This document shows positions 51,544 through 60,543 of a stretch of 64,000 nt of DNA, one piece after another; positions within the stretch are counted from its first letter, which is position 1; each line of letters begins with the position of its first letter. The notes beneath the pieces were generated by a model. It worked only from the letters and a program-made list of their open reading frames with translations. It did not search any database and had not been told where the DNA came from. The DNA lies in NCBI GenBank assembly GCA_905614365.1, contig CAJQSO010000024.1, positions 1-64,000 of the forward strand, read 5' to 3'. The position numbers and the translations under genes are program-made. The stretch comes from an uncultured Candidatus Thioglobus sp. (GTDB lineage: Bacteria; Pseudomonadota; Gammaproteobacteria; PS1; Pseudothioglobaceae).

Positions 51544-52113
51544 CTATTTAACTTTATCTTGTGATGGAACAAGTTTAGGGGCAAAGTAGCGAATCCCAGG
51601 CACAACGACTAGTGCGGCAAAAAATAAAACAGCTAAACAACCAAGAATATCTCCAATCAAATAATTTGTTATGAAATTCATGGCATTAATTGGTAAGTCG
51701 TCTGGCTTACCTAATGAGAGATATGAATAAACAAAAAACTTCATAAGTGTATTATAAAGAGCAGTTAATATAGCTAAAAAAAGCAAATGTTGAAAAACTA
51801 CCCTCCCACCATCGAAAAAATTCGATAATTTAAAAAATTTCATACTAGCAATCGCTAATAGTGGTGAGAATGTGCCTACGAGATGCAAAAGATTTATACC
51901 TGTAAAAGATGAGTCATGAAACCAAACAGATGACATTGTTATAGCTAGAAAAACCGCTATAAAAATATTAAAGCCAAATAAAAGATAGCATAAAGATACT
52001 GCCCCAATAGGGAGCCAAATAATATTTCCACCAATGTATGCCTGGCCATTAATAAATGTTACAAATATAATAACTAGAAAAGCTATGATATTTTGATATA
52101 GATACTCTTTCAT
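51544..52113 (-). CDS. Multi-pass membrane protein, MASE1-like
   Basis: A 189-residue membrane protein from the ATG at 52113; a longer reading from a TTG at 52221 is less likely, since it adds a charged tail and lacks a ribosome binding site. About six hydrophobic segments, with IWLPIGAVSLCYLLFG and the final FFAALVVVPGIRYF. The pattern resembles MASE1 sensory membrane domains, but no signalling domain follows. Function unknown. Convergent with mfd. Confidence 0.6.
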   Translation of the reverse strand: MKEYLYQNIIAFLVIIFVTFINGQAYIGGNIIWLPIGAVSLCYLLFGFNIFIAVFLAITMSSVWFHDSSFTGINLLHLVGTFSPLLAIASMKFFKLSNFFDGGRVVFQHLLFLAILTALYNTLMKFFVYSYLSLGKPDDLPINAMNFITNYLIGDILGCLAVLFFAALVVVPGIRYFAPKLVPSQDKVK

Positions 52114-52317
52114 TGTTTTATCCAAGTTTAGAGTCTGTAAGAAAACTACACCAGACTTATAAACTCTATGTATGTAATAAGATAGAGTGTTTAATACCTT
52201 AACTTTATTCAACCAAAACAAGTGATTGTTACGAGTCTAAGGAAAATCTCGTGCTTAGTTTTTTAAAGAGACCTGTGCAAACTACCTTGCAAACTTAGCA
52301 ATGCCTCTAAGAAAAAT

Positions 52318-52334
52318 ATTAGTTGGAAACTAAC
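52318..52334 (-). terminator. Weak terminator-like hairpin
   Basis: Reverse strand TTAGTT-TCC-AACTAA followed by TATTTTT, shortly after the winged-helix gene. AT-rich stem, so low confidence. Confidence 0.35.
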
Positions 52335-52361
52335 AAGTTCAATCTTATCATAACTTTCAAA

Positions 52362-52646
52362 CTACTGATCAAATATTAATATCATTTCACGCTTATCAGC
52401 TGAAGACTGATTTGCACTAACTACGCCATTAGAAGTTAGAAATAGCACTGCACGTTTTATTGTTGATAATGAATACTTTGAGAAGTATGGATCATTTTTT
52501 ATTGCAGTAATCGTTACATTAGAATTGGAAGTAATGAAAGAAAAAACCGCTCTTTCGACTTCTGAAAATTCACCTAAACCAAATTCTTTTTCACACTCAT
52601 CTAACGCTTTTCTTAACTGAAATAACCTGCTGACTGCTTTTTTCAT
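52362..52646 (-). CDS. Small winged-helix-like protein
   Basis: A 94-residue protein with a helix-turn-helix pattern: VERAVFSFITSNSNVTITAI, then SKYSLSTIKRAVLFLTSNG as the recognition helix, then a short wing (KREMILIFDQ). This suggests a MarR-like or similar DNA-binding protein. It has a good AGGAA ribosome binding site. No catalytic or sensor domain; regulatory target unknown. Lies between the MASE1-like gene and adenosine kinase on the same strand. Confidence 0.65.
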   Translation of the reverse strand: MKKAVSRLFQLRKALDECEKEFGLGEFSEVERAVFSFITSNSNVTITAIKNDPYFSKYSLSTIKRAVLFLTSNGVVSANQSSADKREMILIFDQ

Positions 52647-52811
52647 TATGTATTCCTCAATTAACTTAGCCCCTCTGAGAAAATTATAGATTAATATGAG
52701 TTATAAAATATCACATAATGGAACCAATAGACCAATATTTAATAGGCCAGAATTAAAGCTTAATTTGTTTAATTCTAAAATTTAATAACTCTAAATCCTT
52801 TTCCTACTAAT

Positions 52812-53816
52812 TCATTCTTGAATATTAAATTGTTGCTTAAGGCTAATATATTCAATCACCTTTATTCTTGGGCCAAATTGACTAACCACTCTAGACGAAG
52901 CAGCATTAGCAAAGTTAGCAGCCCAGGAAAAGTCCTTACCATGGCCTAAAGCATATAAGAAGGAACCAGCAAACATATCTCCCGCACCATTAGTATCTAC
53001 TGCACTTGCAAGGACTCCTGGAGTATGAATCATATTAGTTCCATCAAAAACTAATGATCCACCCGCACCTCTCGTAATAGCAAAGGTTTTGGCATACTTT
53101 TTTAAAGCTTCGGCGGCAGCCTCTACTGTATGAGTTCCAGTAAAACTTCTAGCTTCATCACCATTACAAAAAATTAAATCCACTCCGTCATCACCAATAA
53201 TAGTTCTAATATTATCTGAAAAAACCTCGACAATAAATGGATCAGAAAGACTAAGTGAGGTTTTAACCCCATTCTTTTTCGCATATATCATGGCATCTCT
53301 TGCAACAGCAGTTCTTTCATCATCAGTCACTAAGTAGCCTTCAATATATAGCCAATCAGATGCTGCTAAGGCCTCTTCATCAACTTCACGATAGGATAGC
53401 TCTAGGCTTGCACCTAAATAAGTGTTCATAGTTCGCTCGGCATCAGGACTAATCATTACTAGGCATTTACCAGTAATACCTCTAGAAGAATCAACTTGAT
53501 GAAAATCTACGCCTGCACGATTTAAATCTTTAACAAAAAAAATGCCTTCTTCATCATCTGCAACTTTGCCAGAAAAAAAAGCTGAGGATCCAAATCTACT
53601 AGCGGCTACAATCGTATTGCATGCAGATCCTCCACAACTCCTTTTAACAGCTACACGCTGACTAGTCAGCTCATCCATTAAGTATTTTTGACGTTTTTCA
53701 TCAACAAGAGTCATTAAACCCTTGCCAATATCATTTTCACTTAAAAAAGAGTCACTAACAATAACTTCAGTATCAACTATTGCAGCGCCAATTCCATAAA
53801 TACCATATTTTTTCAT
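52812..53816 (-). CDS. Adenosine kinase (PfkB family)
   Basis: A 334-residue ribokinase-family sugar kinase. The N-terminal YGIGAAIVDTEV, the glycine pair in SCGGSACNTIVAASRFG and the C-terminal NGAGDMFAGSFLYAL with catalytic Asp identify the family; overall it fits bacterial adenosine kinases, which phosphorylate adenosine to AMP for purine salvage. The exact nucleoside is inferred. Lies 41 bases after ispH on the same strand. Confidence 0.85.
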   Translation of the reverse strand: MKKYGIYGIGAAIVDTEVIVSDSFLSENDIGKGLMTLVDEKRQKYLMDELTSQRVAVKRSCGGSACNTIVAASRFGSSAFFSGKVADDEEGIFFVKDLNRAGVDFHQVDSSRGITGKCLVMISPDAERTMNTYLGASLELSYREVDEEALAASDWLYIEGYLVTDDERTAVARDAMIYAKKNGVKTSLSLSDPFIVEVFSDNIRTIIGDDGVDLIFCNGDEARSFTGTHTVEAAAEALKKYAKTFAITRGAGGSLVFDGTNMIHTPGVLASAVDTNGAGDMFAGSFLYALGHGKDFSWAANFANAASSRVVSQFGPRIKVIEYISLKQQFNIQE

Positions 53817-53857
53817 AGCTTTTAATTCCTATATTTCTATTAATTTAATTAAGGTTT

Positions 53858-54787
53858 TTATACTCTCAGCGCCTCAGGAACTGGAAAATTTACAGACTCT
53901 TTAGCGCCACTTACTTCAATAATCTCACTGCCACCATTCATCATCAAATAAGATACTACAGCCTGGACTAGAATCTCTGGTGCAGATGCGCCAGCTGTAA
54001 CTCCTATAGAGTTGATATCATTCAGCCAAGCATTTTGAATATCAGTTGCTCCATCAATCAAATAAGCGGGCTTACCTTCATTTTCTGCAATCTCTTTGAG
54101 TCGATTTGAATTAGAAGAATTTTTTGAGCCAATAACAAGAAGTATTTCTGAATTTTTAATCATAGCTTTGACTGAATCTTGGCGATTTTGAGTTGCATAA
54201 CAAATATCACTTTTTTTAGGTGCTTGAATTTTTGGAAATTTAGTTTTAAGAGAGTCAACAATTTCTTGTGTATCATCAACTGACAAAGTAGTTTGTGTTG
54301 TATAAGAAATATCTAAATCTTCAGACAAGTCTAAATCTTTAATATCTTTAATTGACTCAACTAAAGTAATACGGCTAGATGATTTTGACTGCCCTAAGGT
54401 TCCCTCAACCTCTGGATGACCGGCATGACCAATCAGAATAACTTGATGATTTTGTTTTTGGCGTCTGATAACCTCTTTATGTACTTTTGTTACTAAAGGA
54501 CAGGTTGCATCATAAATAATATCTGAAATCTCAGCGGCATCTTTTCTTACGGCTTGTGATACTCCGTGGGCACTAAAAATTACAACACTTCCTTTTGGAA
54601 CTTCACTAACCTCTTCAACAAAGATTGCGCCCTTCTTTTTTAGGTTACTAACAACGAATTTATTATGAACGACCTCATGACGTACATAAATTGGCGCGCC
54701 ATGTTTTGCAATTGCGCGCTCAACTATCTCTATAGCGCGATCAACACCAGCACAAAACCCTCTTGGATTGGCCAAAAATATCTTCAA
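53858..54787 (-). CDS. ispH: 4-hydroxy-3-methylbut-2-enyl diphosphate reductase
   Basis: IspH, 309 residues, the last enzyme of the MEP isoprenoid pathway, producing IPP and DMAPP. The three iron-sulfur cysteines are C12 (PRGFCAGV), C96 (DATCPLV) and C196 (SDICYAT), matching E. coli 12/96/197. The catalytic Glu lies in the expected TTQTT region. It starts 36 bases after accD; usual neighbours lspA/fkpB are absent. Confidence 0.96.
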   Translation of the reverse strand: MKIFLANPRGFCAGVDRAIEIVERAIAKHGAPIYVRHEVVHNKFVVSNLKKKGAIFVEEVSEVPKGSVVIFSAHGVSQAVRKDAAEISDIIYDATCPLVTKVHKEVIRRQKQNHQVILIGHAGHPEVEGTLGQSKSSSRITLVESIKDIKDLDLSEDLDISYTTQTTLSVDDTQEIVDSLKTKFPKIQAPKKSDICYATQNRQDSVKAMIKNSEILLVIGSKNSSNSNRLKEIAENEGKPAYLIDGATDIQNAWLNDINSIGVTAGASAPEILVQAVVSYLMMNGGSEIIEVSGAKESVNFPVPEALRV

Positions 54788-54823
54788 AATTTCGCAGCTT
54801 GATTCACGTTAAAAATATTATAA

Positions 54824-55675
54824 TTATTTTTGATTATTAAGATGAAGTGCAGAGAGAATCTGAAAGACTTTTTGACGTAAGTCTGATCTGTGAACTATCA
54901 TATCAATAGCGCCCTTCTCAAGTAAAAACTCACTTCTTTGAAATCCTTCTGGCAGCTCTTCTCGAACCGTTTGCTCTACAACTCTTGCTCCAGCAAATCC
55001 TATTCTTGCATTGGGCTCAGCAATCTGGACATCGCCTAGCATTGCTAAACTTGCTGATACGCCACCCATTGTTGGATCAGTTAAGACTGAAATAAATGGG
55101 ATTTTATTATCAGCTAATAACTTAACAGCAAGTGAAGTTTTTGACATTTGCATTAGAGAAAAAAGTCCTTCCTGCATCCTAGCACCGCCACTTGCAGAAA
55201 AACAAACAAAAGGATTCTGATTTTCAATAGCAATATTAGCAGCTCTGACAAATTTTTCACCAACAACTGACCCCATTGATCCGCCCATAAAACTAAAATC
55301 AAAAGCTGCAACTACAATTGGCATACCTTTTAATAATCCCGTTTTAACAACTAACGCATCTTTTTCCTTGGTCTTTTTTTGGGCATCATGATAACGATCT
55401 TTGTATTTTTTTTGATCTTTAAACTGAAGTGGATCTACCGACTGAATATTAGCAGCTATCTCAAGTTGATGCTCAATATCGAGAAATCTCTCTATACGTT
55501 TTCTAGCAGAAATTCTTAAATGATGGTCGCACTTTGGACAAACATAATGAAGACGCTCAAGTTCTTCCTGATAAAGAACTCGGCTGCACTCTGGGCATTT
55601 ACTCCAAAGTCCTTCAGGAATATTTTTTTTAGTATTAATGCCAATAGATGGCATAATTTTTTCTAGCCAACTCAT
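54824..55675 (-). CDS. accD: Acetyl-CoA carboxylase carboxyltransferase subunit beta
   Basis: AccD, 283 residues. An N-terminal zinc finger ([12 protein letters not shown] then VCPKCDHHL) is followed by the crotonase-like carboxyltransferase domain with [11 protein letters not shown] and [12 protein letters not shown]. With AccA it transfers carboxyl from biotin to acetyl-CoA, giving malonyl-CoA. It follows trpA by 12 bases, an old conserved link, but folC, the usual next gene, is at 14227 instead. Confidence 0.96.
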   Translation of the reverse strand: MSWLEKIMPSIGINTKKNIPEGLWSKCPECSRVLYQEELERLHYVCPKCDHHLRISARKRIERFLDIEHQLEIAANIQSVDPLQFKDQKKYKDRYHDAQKKTKEKDALVVKTGLLKGMPIVVAAFDFSFMGGSMGSVVGEKFVRAANIAIENQNPFVCFSASGGARMQEGLFSLMQMSKTSLAVKLLADNKIPFISVLTDPTMGGVSASLAMLGDVQIAEPNARIGFAGARVVEQTVREELPEGFQRSEFLLEKGAIDMIVHRSDLRQKVFQILSALHLNNQK

Positions 55676-55687
55676 AGTATTTGTAAA

Positions 55688-56488
55688 TTAATTAATTGCA
55701 TTTGAGATTTCCTTTGCAAGGTTGCCAACCTTAGTAATCATTGTATCTTTGTCACTCGACAATTCTTCAACAATTGAAACTAGCGCACTACCAACAATCA
55801 CTGCATCAGCATTCTGGCCAACTTGTTTCGCAATTTCAGCATTACTTATTCCAAAACCAACTCCTAATGGTAGTTTAAAATACTTTCGCATTCTTTCCAA
55901 GTGATGGTTAACTGATTCAACATCTAGATTTCCTGCGCCTGTTACGCCCTTCAATGAAACAAAGTATATATAGCCAGTGGCCATTTCTGCAATGTATTGT
56001 AATCGCTCATCGGTCGTTGTCGGGGCAACCAAAAAGATAAGATCAATCTCTAGTTTATCAAGTTCTTTCTTAAGATCATGGACCTCTTCTGGAGGCATAT
56101 CAACAACCAAGATTCCGTCTACACCTGCTTCATGAGCTCTAACTGCAAATTCTTTATAACCGAAAACTTCAATTGGATTTGTGTATCCCATTAAAACGAT
56201 ACCAGTAGATTGGTTATGCTCCCTAAACCTCTCAACTATTGCAAAAACATCATGTAAATTAACACCATCTGCAACAGCTCTCTCATGTGATTTTGCAATT
56301 ACTGGTCCATCAGCCATAGGATCTGAAAAAGGCATTCCTAGCTCTATAATATCTGCACCACTATCTGCCAAAGTAAAAACTAGGGCTTCTGAGTTATCCA
56401 GGCCACTATCACCAGCAGTGATGAATGGAATAAAAGCAGTCTTGTTCTTAGCTTCGAGTTGTTTGAAAATATTTAAGATTCGTGACAT
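55688..56488 (-). CDS. trpA: Tryptophan synthase alpha subunit
   Basis: TrpA, 266 residues, cleaves indole-3-glycerol phosphate to indole for the beta subunit. Catalytic Glu49 and Asp60 are seen in ELGMPFSDPMAD; FLVAPTTTDERL and GFGISNAE, the phosphate-binding region, follow. trpB, nearly always just upstream, is not here: hemE lies upstream across a 76-base gap. The alpha-beta complex therefore depends on a distant trpB. Confidence 0.96.
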   Translation of the reverse strand: MSRILNIFKQLEAKNKTAFIPFITAGDSGLDNSEALVFTLADSGADIIELGMPFSDPMADGPVIAKSHERAVADGVNLHDVFAIVERFREHNQSTGIVLMGYTNPIEVFGYKEFAVRAHEAGVDGILVVDMPPEEVHDLKKELDKLEIDLIFLVAPTTTDERLQYIAEMATGYIYFVSLKGVTGAGNLDVESVNHHLERMRKYFKLPLGVGFGISNAEIAKQVGQNADAVIVGSALVSIVEELSSDKDTMITKVGNLAKEISNAIN

Positions 56489-56564
56489 AATTATTAATAC
56501 TATTTTTTAATTAAATTTTAACATAGACAAAGTTAAACTCAATTTAATGTCCATATGATTAGGA

Positions 56565-57614
56565 TTATTTTGTTTTGGTAGAGTATGAGTGAACTGCATC
56601 CACTAAAACTTTCATACTTTCTGGATTAACATCAGGAGTAATCCCATGCCCAAGATTAAACACATGTCCAGTTTTACCTTTGAACTGGTCAAGAACTTTA
56701 TAGGCTTCTGCCTTTATTACATCCGGCGATGCATAAAGTACTGATGGATCAAGATTGCCCTGTATTGCAACTTGTGCGCCCACTCTTCTTTCTGCCTCGG
56801 CAAGCTCAATTGTCCAATCAATACCCACTGCATCACATCCAGTTGCAGCAATTTGCTCGAGCCATGCCGCGCCGCCTTTAGTGAAAAGTGTCACTGGAAT
56901 CGTTTTGCCTTCATAGCTACGATGAAGCCCATCTACAATTTTTGACATGTACCTTAGTGAGAAATTTTCATAACTGCCTTTACTTAAAAGCCCACCCCAA
57001 GTATCAAAAATCATTACTGAATCTGCTCCAGCCTCAATTTGAGAATTTAGGTAGTCTATAACAGTATCAGCGAGAACATCAAGAAGTTGATGCATATGCT
57101 TTGGGTTCTCATACATCAAGCCCTTTACCTTTGAAAAGGTTTTACTAGTGCCGCCCTCAACCATATAAGTTGCTAGTGTCCATGGGCTTCCACTAAAGCC
57201 TATTAACGGAACCCTACCTTTAAGGTTTTTTTTAATTACACTTACCGCCTCACTAACGTAAGCAAGCTCAGTACCAACATCTGGTTTCGTTAAGTTTTCA
57301 ATGCTGCTGAGCGTGTGAAGAGGATTAGTAAATTTTGGTCCCTCACCCTCAACAAAATGAAGCCCCAATCCCATAGCATCAGGAATAGTTAATATGTCAG
57401 AAAAAAGAATTGCCGCATCAAGATCAAATCGCTCAAGGGGCTGAAGAGTAACTTCACATGCAAGATCACTTGACTTACATAAAGTTAAAAAATCACCAGC
57501 TATTTTTCTAGTAGCGCGATACTCGGGTAAGTATCTACCTGCTTGCCTCATCACCCAAATTGGAGTGCGAGATACTTCTTTCTTTAGAAGCGCATTAATG
57601 TAGTCGAATGCCAT
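56565..57614 (-). CDS. hemE: Uroporphyrinogen decarboxylase
   Basis: HemE, 349 residues, decarboxylates uroporphyrinogen III to coproporphyrinogen III in heme synthesis. [14 protein letters not shown] near the start holds substrate-binding Arg residues; [16 protein letters not shown] and the C-terminal [11 protein letters not shown] are intact. A site matching the Fur box at 15 of 19 positions lies 20 bases upstream, over two TATAAT sequences. Confidence 0.96.
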   Translation of the reverse strand: MAFDYINALLKKEVSRTPIWVMRQAGRYLPEYRATRKIAGDFLTLCKSSDLACEVTLQPLERFDLDAAILFSDILTIPDAMGLGLHFVEGEGPKFTNPLHTLSSIENLTKPDVGTELAYVSEAVSVIKKNLKGRVPLIGFSGSPWTLATYMVEGGTSKTFSKVKGLMYENPKHMHQLLDVLADTVIDYLNSQIEAGADSVMIFDTWGGLLSKGSYENFSLRYMSKIVDGLHRSYEGKTIPVTLFTKGGAAWLEQIAATGCDAVGIDWTIELAEAERRVGAQVAIQGNLDPSVLYASPDVIKAEAYKVLDQFKGKTGHVFNLGHGITPDVNPESMKVLVDAVHSYSTKTK

Positions 57615-57633
57615 TATTTTTTCTCAGTAAAAA

Positions 57634-57652
57634 GTTGATTATAATCATTATA
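57634..57652. promoter_or_regulatory. Fur-box-like site and -10 elements before hemE
   Basis: GTTGATTATAATCATTATA matches the Fur consensus GATAATGATAATCATTATC at 15 of 19 positions. The reverse strand reads two TATAAT hexamers here, so a Fur dimer would cover the hemE promoter. AT-rich sequence raises the chance of a random match. Confidence 0.45.
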
Positions 57653-57680
57653 AAACTTTATTTTGGTTTGCTTCTGACAC

Positions 57681-57701
57681 AAAAAAAGCCACATTTGTGG
57701 C
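57681..57701 (-). terminator. rpmE terminator
   Basis: Reverse strand GCCAC-AAAT-GTGGC followed by seven T residues, 24 bases after the rpmE stop. Confidence 0.88.
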
Positions 57702-57724
57702 CTTTAGAGTGAATCAATTAGTAT

Positions 57725-57937
57725 TTAACGCTTGAATGCGCCGTAACGTGACTTAAATTTTTCAACACGTCCAGCAGTATCCATAATTTTTTGCTTACCT
57801 GTATAAAAAGGATGGCAACTTGAACAAACATCAAGATGAAGTTCGTCTTTACCCGAAGTTGAGCGCGTTTCAAATGCGTTGCCACAACTGCACACAACTT
57901 TAACAGTATCGTAAGAAGGATGAATGTCTGTTTGCAT
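57725..57937 (-). CDS. rpmE: 50S ribosomal protein L31 (zinc-binding form)
   Basis: L31, 70 residues, of the cysteine-containing type: VCSCGNAF and [14 protein letters not shown] supply four Cys for one zinc. It bridges the ribosomal subunits. The zinc form is often replaced by a zinc-free copy in zinc shortage, but no second copy is seen here. A TATAAT -10 lies at 57970-57975 and a hairpin terminator follows. Confidence 0.96.
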   Translation of the reverse strand: MQTDIHPSYDTVKVVCSCGNAFETRSTSGKDELHLDVCSSCHPFYTGKQKIMDTAGRVEKFKSRYGAFKR

Positions 57938-57977
57938 AACTTTATATCTTCAAATTTGAAAGAACGTGAATTATATA

Positions 57978-58205
57978 CTATCTCTCTGCAGGGGTAAATG
58001 TTTTAACGCTTAATGCATGAAGTTCACCACTCTTTATCTCTTCTTTAACAACTCCTAAAACTGCCCTCTGCCTTTGCAATAAAGATAGACCTTCAAAAAT
58101 AGGTGAAACAATTACTGCAGAGCAATTACAACCATCACCTTCCATAGTCACTTCAGATTGCTCTATTCCTAATTCAAGTTTTTTCTGCACCTCTTCTAAA
58201 GTCAT
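57978..58205 (-). CDS. ibaG: BolA-family protein, IbaG-like
   Basis: A 75-residue BolA-family protein. The C-terminal GELHALSVKTFTP with its invariant His and the small size fit IbaG (YrbA) rather than BolA. Family members bind [2Fe-2S] clusters with monothiol glutaredoxins and help iron-sulfur supply. The usual neighbours murA and the mla genes are absent. Confidence 0.85.
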   Translation of the reverse strand: MTLEEVQKKLELGIEQSEVTMEGDGCNCSAVIVSPIFEGLSLLQRQRAVLGVVKEEIKSGELHALSVKTFTPAER

Positions 58206-58259
58206 AATAAATCTCTAGTTATAGTTTTAATAGTAATCATTTTACTAAATTTAATTAGC

Positions 58260-59528
58260 TCACGCGCCAAAGACGCCTTTTAATGTGAAGAAAAATAAAA
58301 TCGACATTAATGCGCCTGCCGGTAATGTCACTATCCACGATAAAAATATCTTATTAATAACTCGCGTATCTAGTGCAGCCATTCCTCGTGCAAGCCCAAC
58401 TCCTAATACTGCTCCAACTAATACTTGTGTTGTTGAAACTGGAATTCCTGTTCCTGATGCTATAACAACTGTTGCTGCAGCTGCTAAAGTGGCAGCAAAT
58501 CCACGAGATGGAGTTAGTTGGGTGATACGAGTACCAATAGTAGCAATGACCTTATGTCCATAGGTTATAAGCCCAACAACAATGCCAGCACCACCAACTA
58601 ATAAAATCCATACTGGAAGAGCACTTTTAGATCCAATAGACCCACCACTTTCAATAACGCTGTAAATTGCTGCCAGTGGCCCAATTGCATTTGCAACATC
58701 ATTAGAGCCATGAGCAAAAGCCATTGCAGCTGCGGTAATAATCATGAGCACACCGAAAACTCTCTCCATTGAAGCAAAGTGAAAATCCTTATTTTCATCA
58801 GGATCAAGGTGTATTCTTCGAATCACGAGTGTGCCAAAAAGCGCAACAATTAAACCACATCCTACAGACAATGAGTAACTTGTAAATAAGTCAAAACTCA
58901 AGCCAACATGTTTTAATCCTTTCAATATAGTAACCAAAGAAACAATAAAACCTACTAAAAACATATAATAAGGAACGTATTTTTTTGCATTGTCAAAAGG
59001 ATCATTTGTATCAATAATTAAATTTTGTAGACTCCTAAACAGCATAAAAGAAATTATTCCCGCCAATACTGGTGAGGCTACCCAGCTTAATACAATTTTA
59101 ACTACTTGATTCCAATCAACAGCATCCACACCAACCCCGACAGCTCCAAATCCTACAATTGCCCCCACAATAGAGTGTGTTGTTGAAACTGGCCATCCAA
59201 ATGATGAAGCAATTAATAGCCAAGTGCCTGCGGCCAATAATGATGCCAACATACCATATACCAATAAATGCGGCTCATTAGTAAATAATGCTGCATCTAA
59301 AATACCTTTACGAATTGTGGCTGTAACTTCACCTCCAGCTAAAATTGCACCAGCAAATTCAAAAATAACTGCAATAATAATTGCTTGTTTAATAGTAACA
59401 GCACCAGAACCAACAGATGTGCCCATTGCATTAGCAACATCGTTTGCACCTATACCCCAGGCCATAAAAACACCAAATACAATAGCCAGTATTATTAATA
59501 CATTACCGTAATTTGCAATAATTTCCAT
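58260..59528 (-). CDS. pit: Inorganic phosphate transporter, PiT family
   Basis: A 422-residue PiT-family transporter with about ten membrane segments. The two family signatures are GANDVANAMGTSVGSG near the start and HGSNDVANAIGPLA in the second half, showing the inverted-repeat layout. It takes up phosphate with protons or sodium at low affinity. It follows a PhoU-like (DUF47) gene by 12 bases, the common pairing. Confidence 0.93.
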   Translation of the reverse strand: MEIIANYGNVLIILAIVFGVFMAWGIGANDVANAMGTSVGSGAVTIKQAIIIAVIFEFAGAILAGGEVTATIRKGILDAALFTNEPHLLVYGMLASLLAAGTWLLIASSFGWPVSTTHSIVGAIVGFGAVGVGVDAVDWNQVVKIVLSWVASPVLAGIISFMLFRSLQNLIIDTNDPFDNAKKYVPYYMFLVGFIVSLVTILKGLKHVGLSFDLFTSYSLSVGCGLIVALFGTLVIRRIHLDPDENKDFHFASMERVFGVLMIITAAAMAFAHGSNDVANAIGPLAAIYSVIESGGSIGSKSALPVWILLVGGAGIVVGLITYGHKVIATIGTRITQLTPSRGFAATLAAAATVVIASGTGIPVSTTQVLVGAVLGVGLARGMAALDTRVINKIFLSWIVTLPAGALMSILFFFTLKGVFGA

Positions 59529-59540
59529 TATGAACTCCGG

Positions 59541-60221
59541 TTATTTGGTAAGCATTACTTCAAAACGTGAACCTACCTTCTGAGCAGCATCAGCAGTCTC
59601 ACCAAGCCACTCAATAGCTCGGTAATAAAACATCACATCTACAGGTGGCAAGTTGGATTCAAGCAAAAATAATTTATTACGTATATCATTCTGCGCTGTA
59701 TCAGTCTCATGCTCTAGTTCATTAATTTTCTTAACCATCTCGCTCACAATTTTGCGCTCACGCTTACTAAAGGCAGTTTCTAACAACTCATCAAGTTCAT
59801 TAATTGCTACCAGTGCAGCTCCTGAGGTTTTAATACAAAGATCGGCAAGTTTTATGAAATCCTCCGCAAACTCTTTAGGAAAGACCATATGACGAGTCAT
59901 CATTAAGCCCGCAAGATCTTTAGTAATGTTAGCAATAGAATCTTGGATTAAAAGAACATCAAGCAAATCTCTACGAGAAAAAGGCATCATAAAAGTACTA
60001 GGCAAGTTCATCCTTAATTTTTTCTTTAGCTTATCAGCCTTTTGCTCTTTATTTCCAATTGAAACTTGAGCTTCTTGAGCTTTATCCCAGTCCTCTGATT
60101 TAGCTGCTCGAGCAAAAACTCCAAACTCTTTAATACAGGAATGAACCTGCTTCATGTGCTGTTGCAAAGGGTTTATTGGTGAATTTCCAAATAAACTAGT
60201 GATATTTCCTGATTTAGTCAT
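59541..60221 (-). CDS. PhoU-like DUF47 protein
   Basis: A 226-residue all-helical DUF47 (TIGR00153) protein related to PhoU. The segments SRRDLLDVLLIQDSIAN and ELEHETDTAQNDIR with metal-binding acidic residues are typical. It is co-transcribed with the pit transporter and probably controls phosphate uptake. First gene of the pair. Confidence 0.9.
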   Translation of the reverse strand: MTKSGNITSLFGNSPINPLQQHMKQVHSCIKEFGVFARAAKSEDWDKAQEAQVSIGNKEQKADKLKKKLRMNLPSTFMMPFSRRDLLDVLLIQDSIANITKDLAGLMMTRHMVFPKEFAEDFIKLADLCIKTSGAALVAINELDELLETAFSKRERKIVSEMVKKINELEHETDTAQNDIRNKLFLLESNLPPVDVMFYYRAIEWLGETADAAQKVGSRFEVMLTK

Positions 60222-60543
60222 AACTATTTTATCTCCATAAAAAGATTTATTTTCTATCTACTAAGCACACATCTAAAAAAGCAAATTTTAAAACAAAGTT
60301 AAAAAAAAAGGGGTACTAATTTAAATAATATTTTACCAGTGGAATTAGTCTTGATTTGAACTGCTCATCATCCACTTAAAACTCCTTAAATTCTTTAAAA
60401 ACTGACTCATTAAAGCCTAAATACATTATCTCTAGATTTCCCTCAAATACAGGGTAAGTAATTTTTTACGCATTTTCACTTAGCTTAATTTCTAAAGTGT
60501 AACATTATATAAAATATTTTTTCCATCTAACCCTATACTCTTA
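60222..60543. other. Divergent intergenic region before glmU
   Basis: About 320 AT-rich bases between the PhoU-like gene and glmU, which point away from each other. It must hold two promoters, but no convincing -35/-10 pair, operator, RNA or small gene stands out. Confidence 0.5.

Noticed and set aside
52114..52221. Longer N-terminus of the MASE1-like protein from a TTG
   Set aside because: Adds 36 residues with charged sequence and no ribosome binding site; the ATG at 52113 has GGA at a proper distance.
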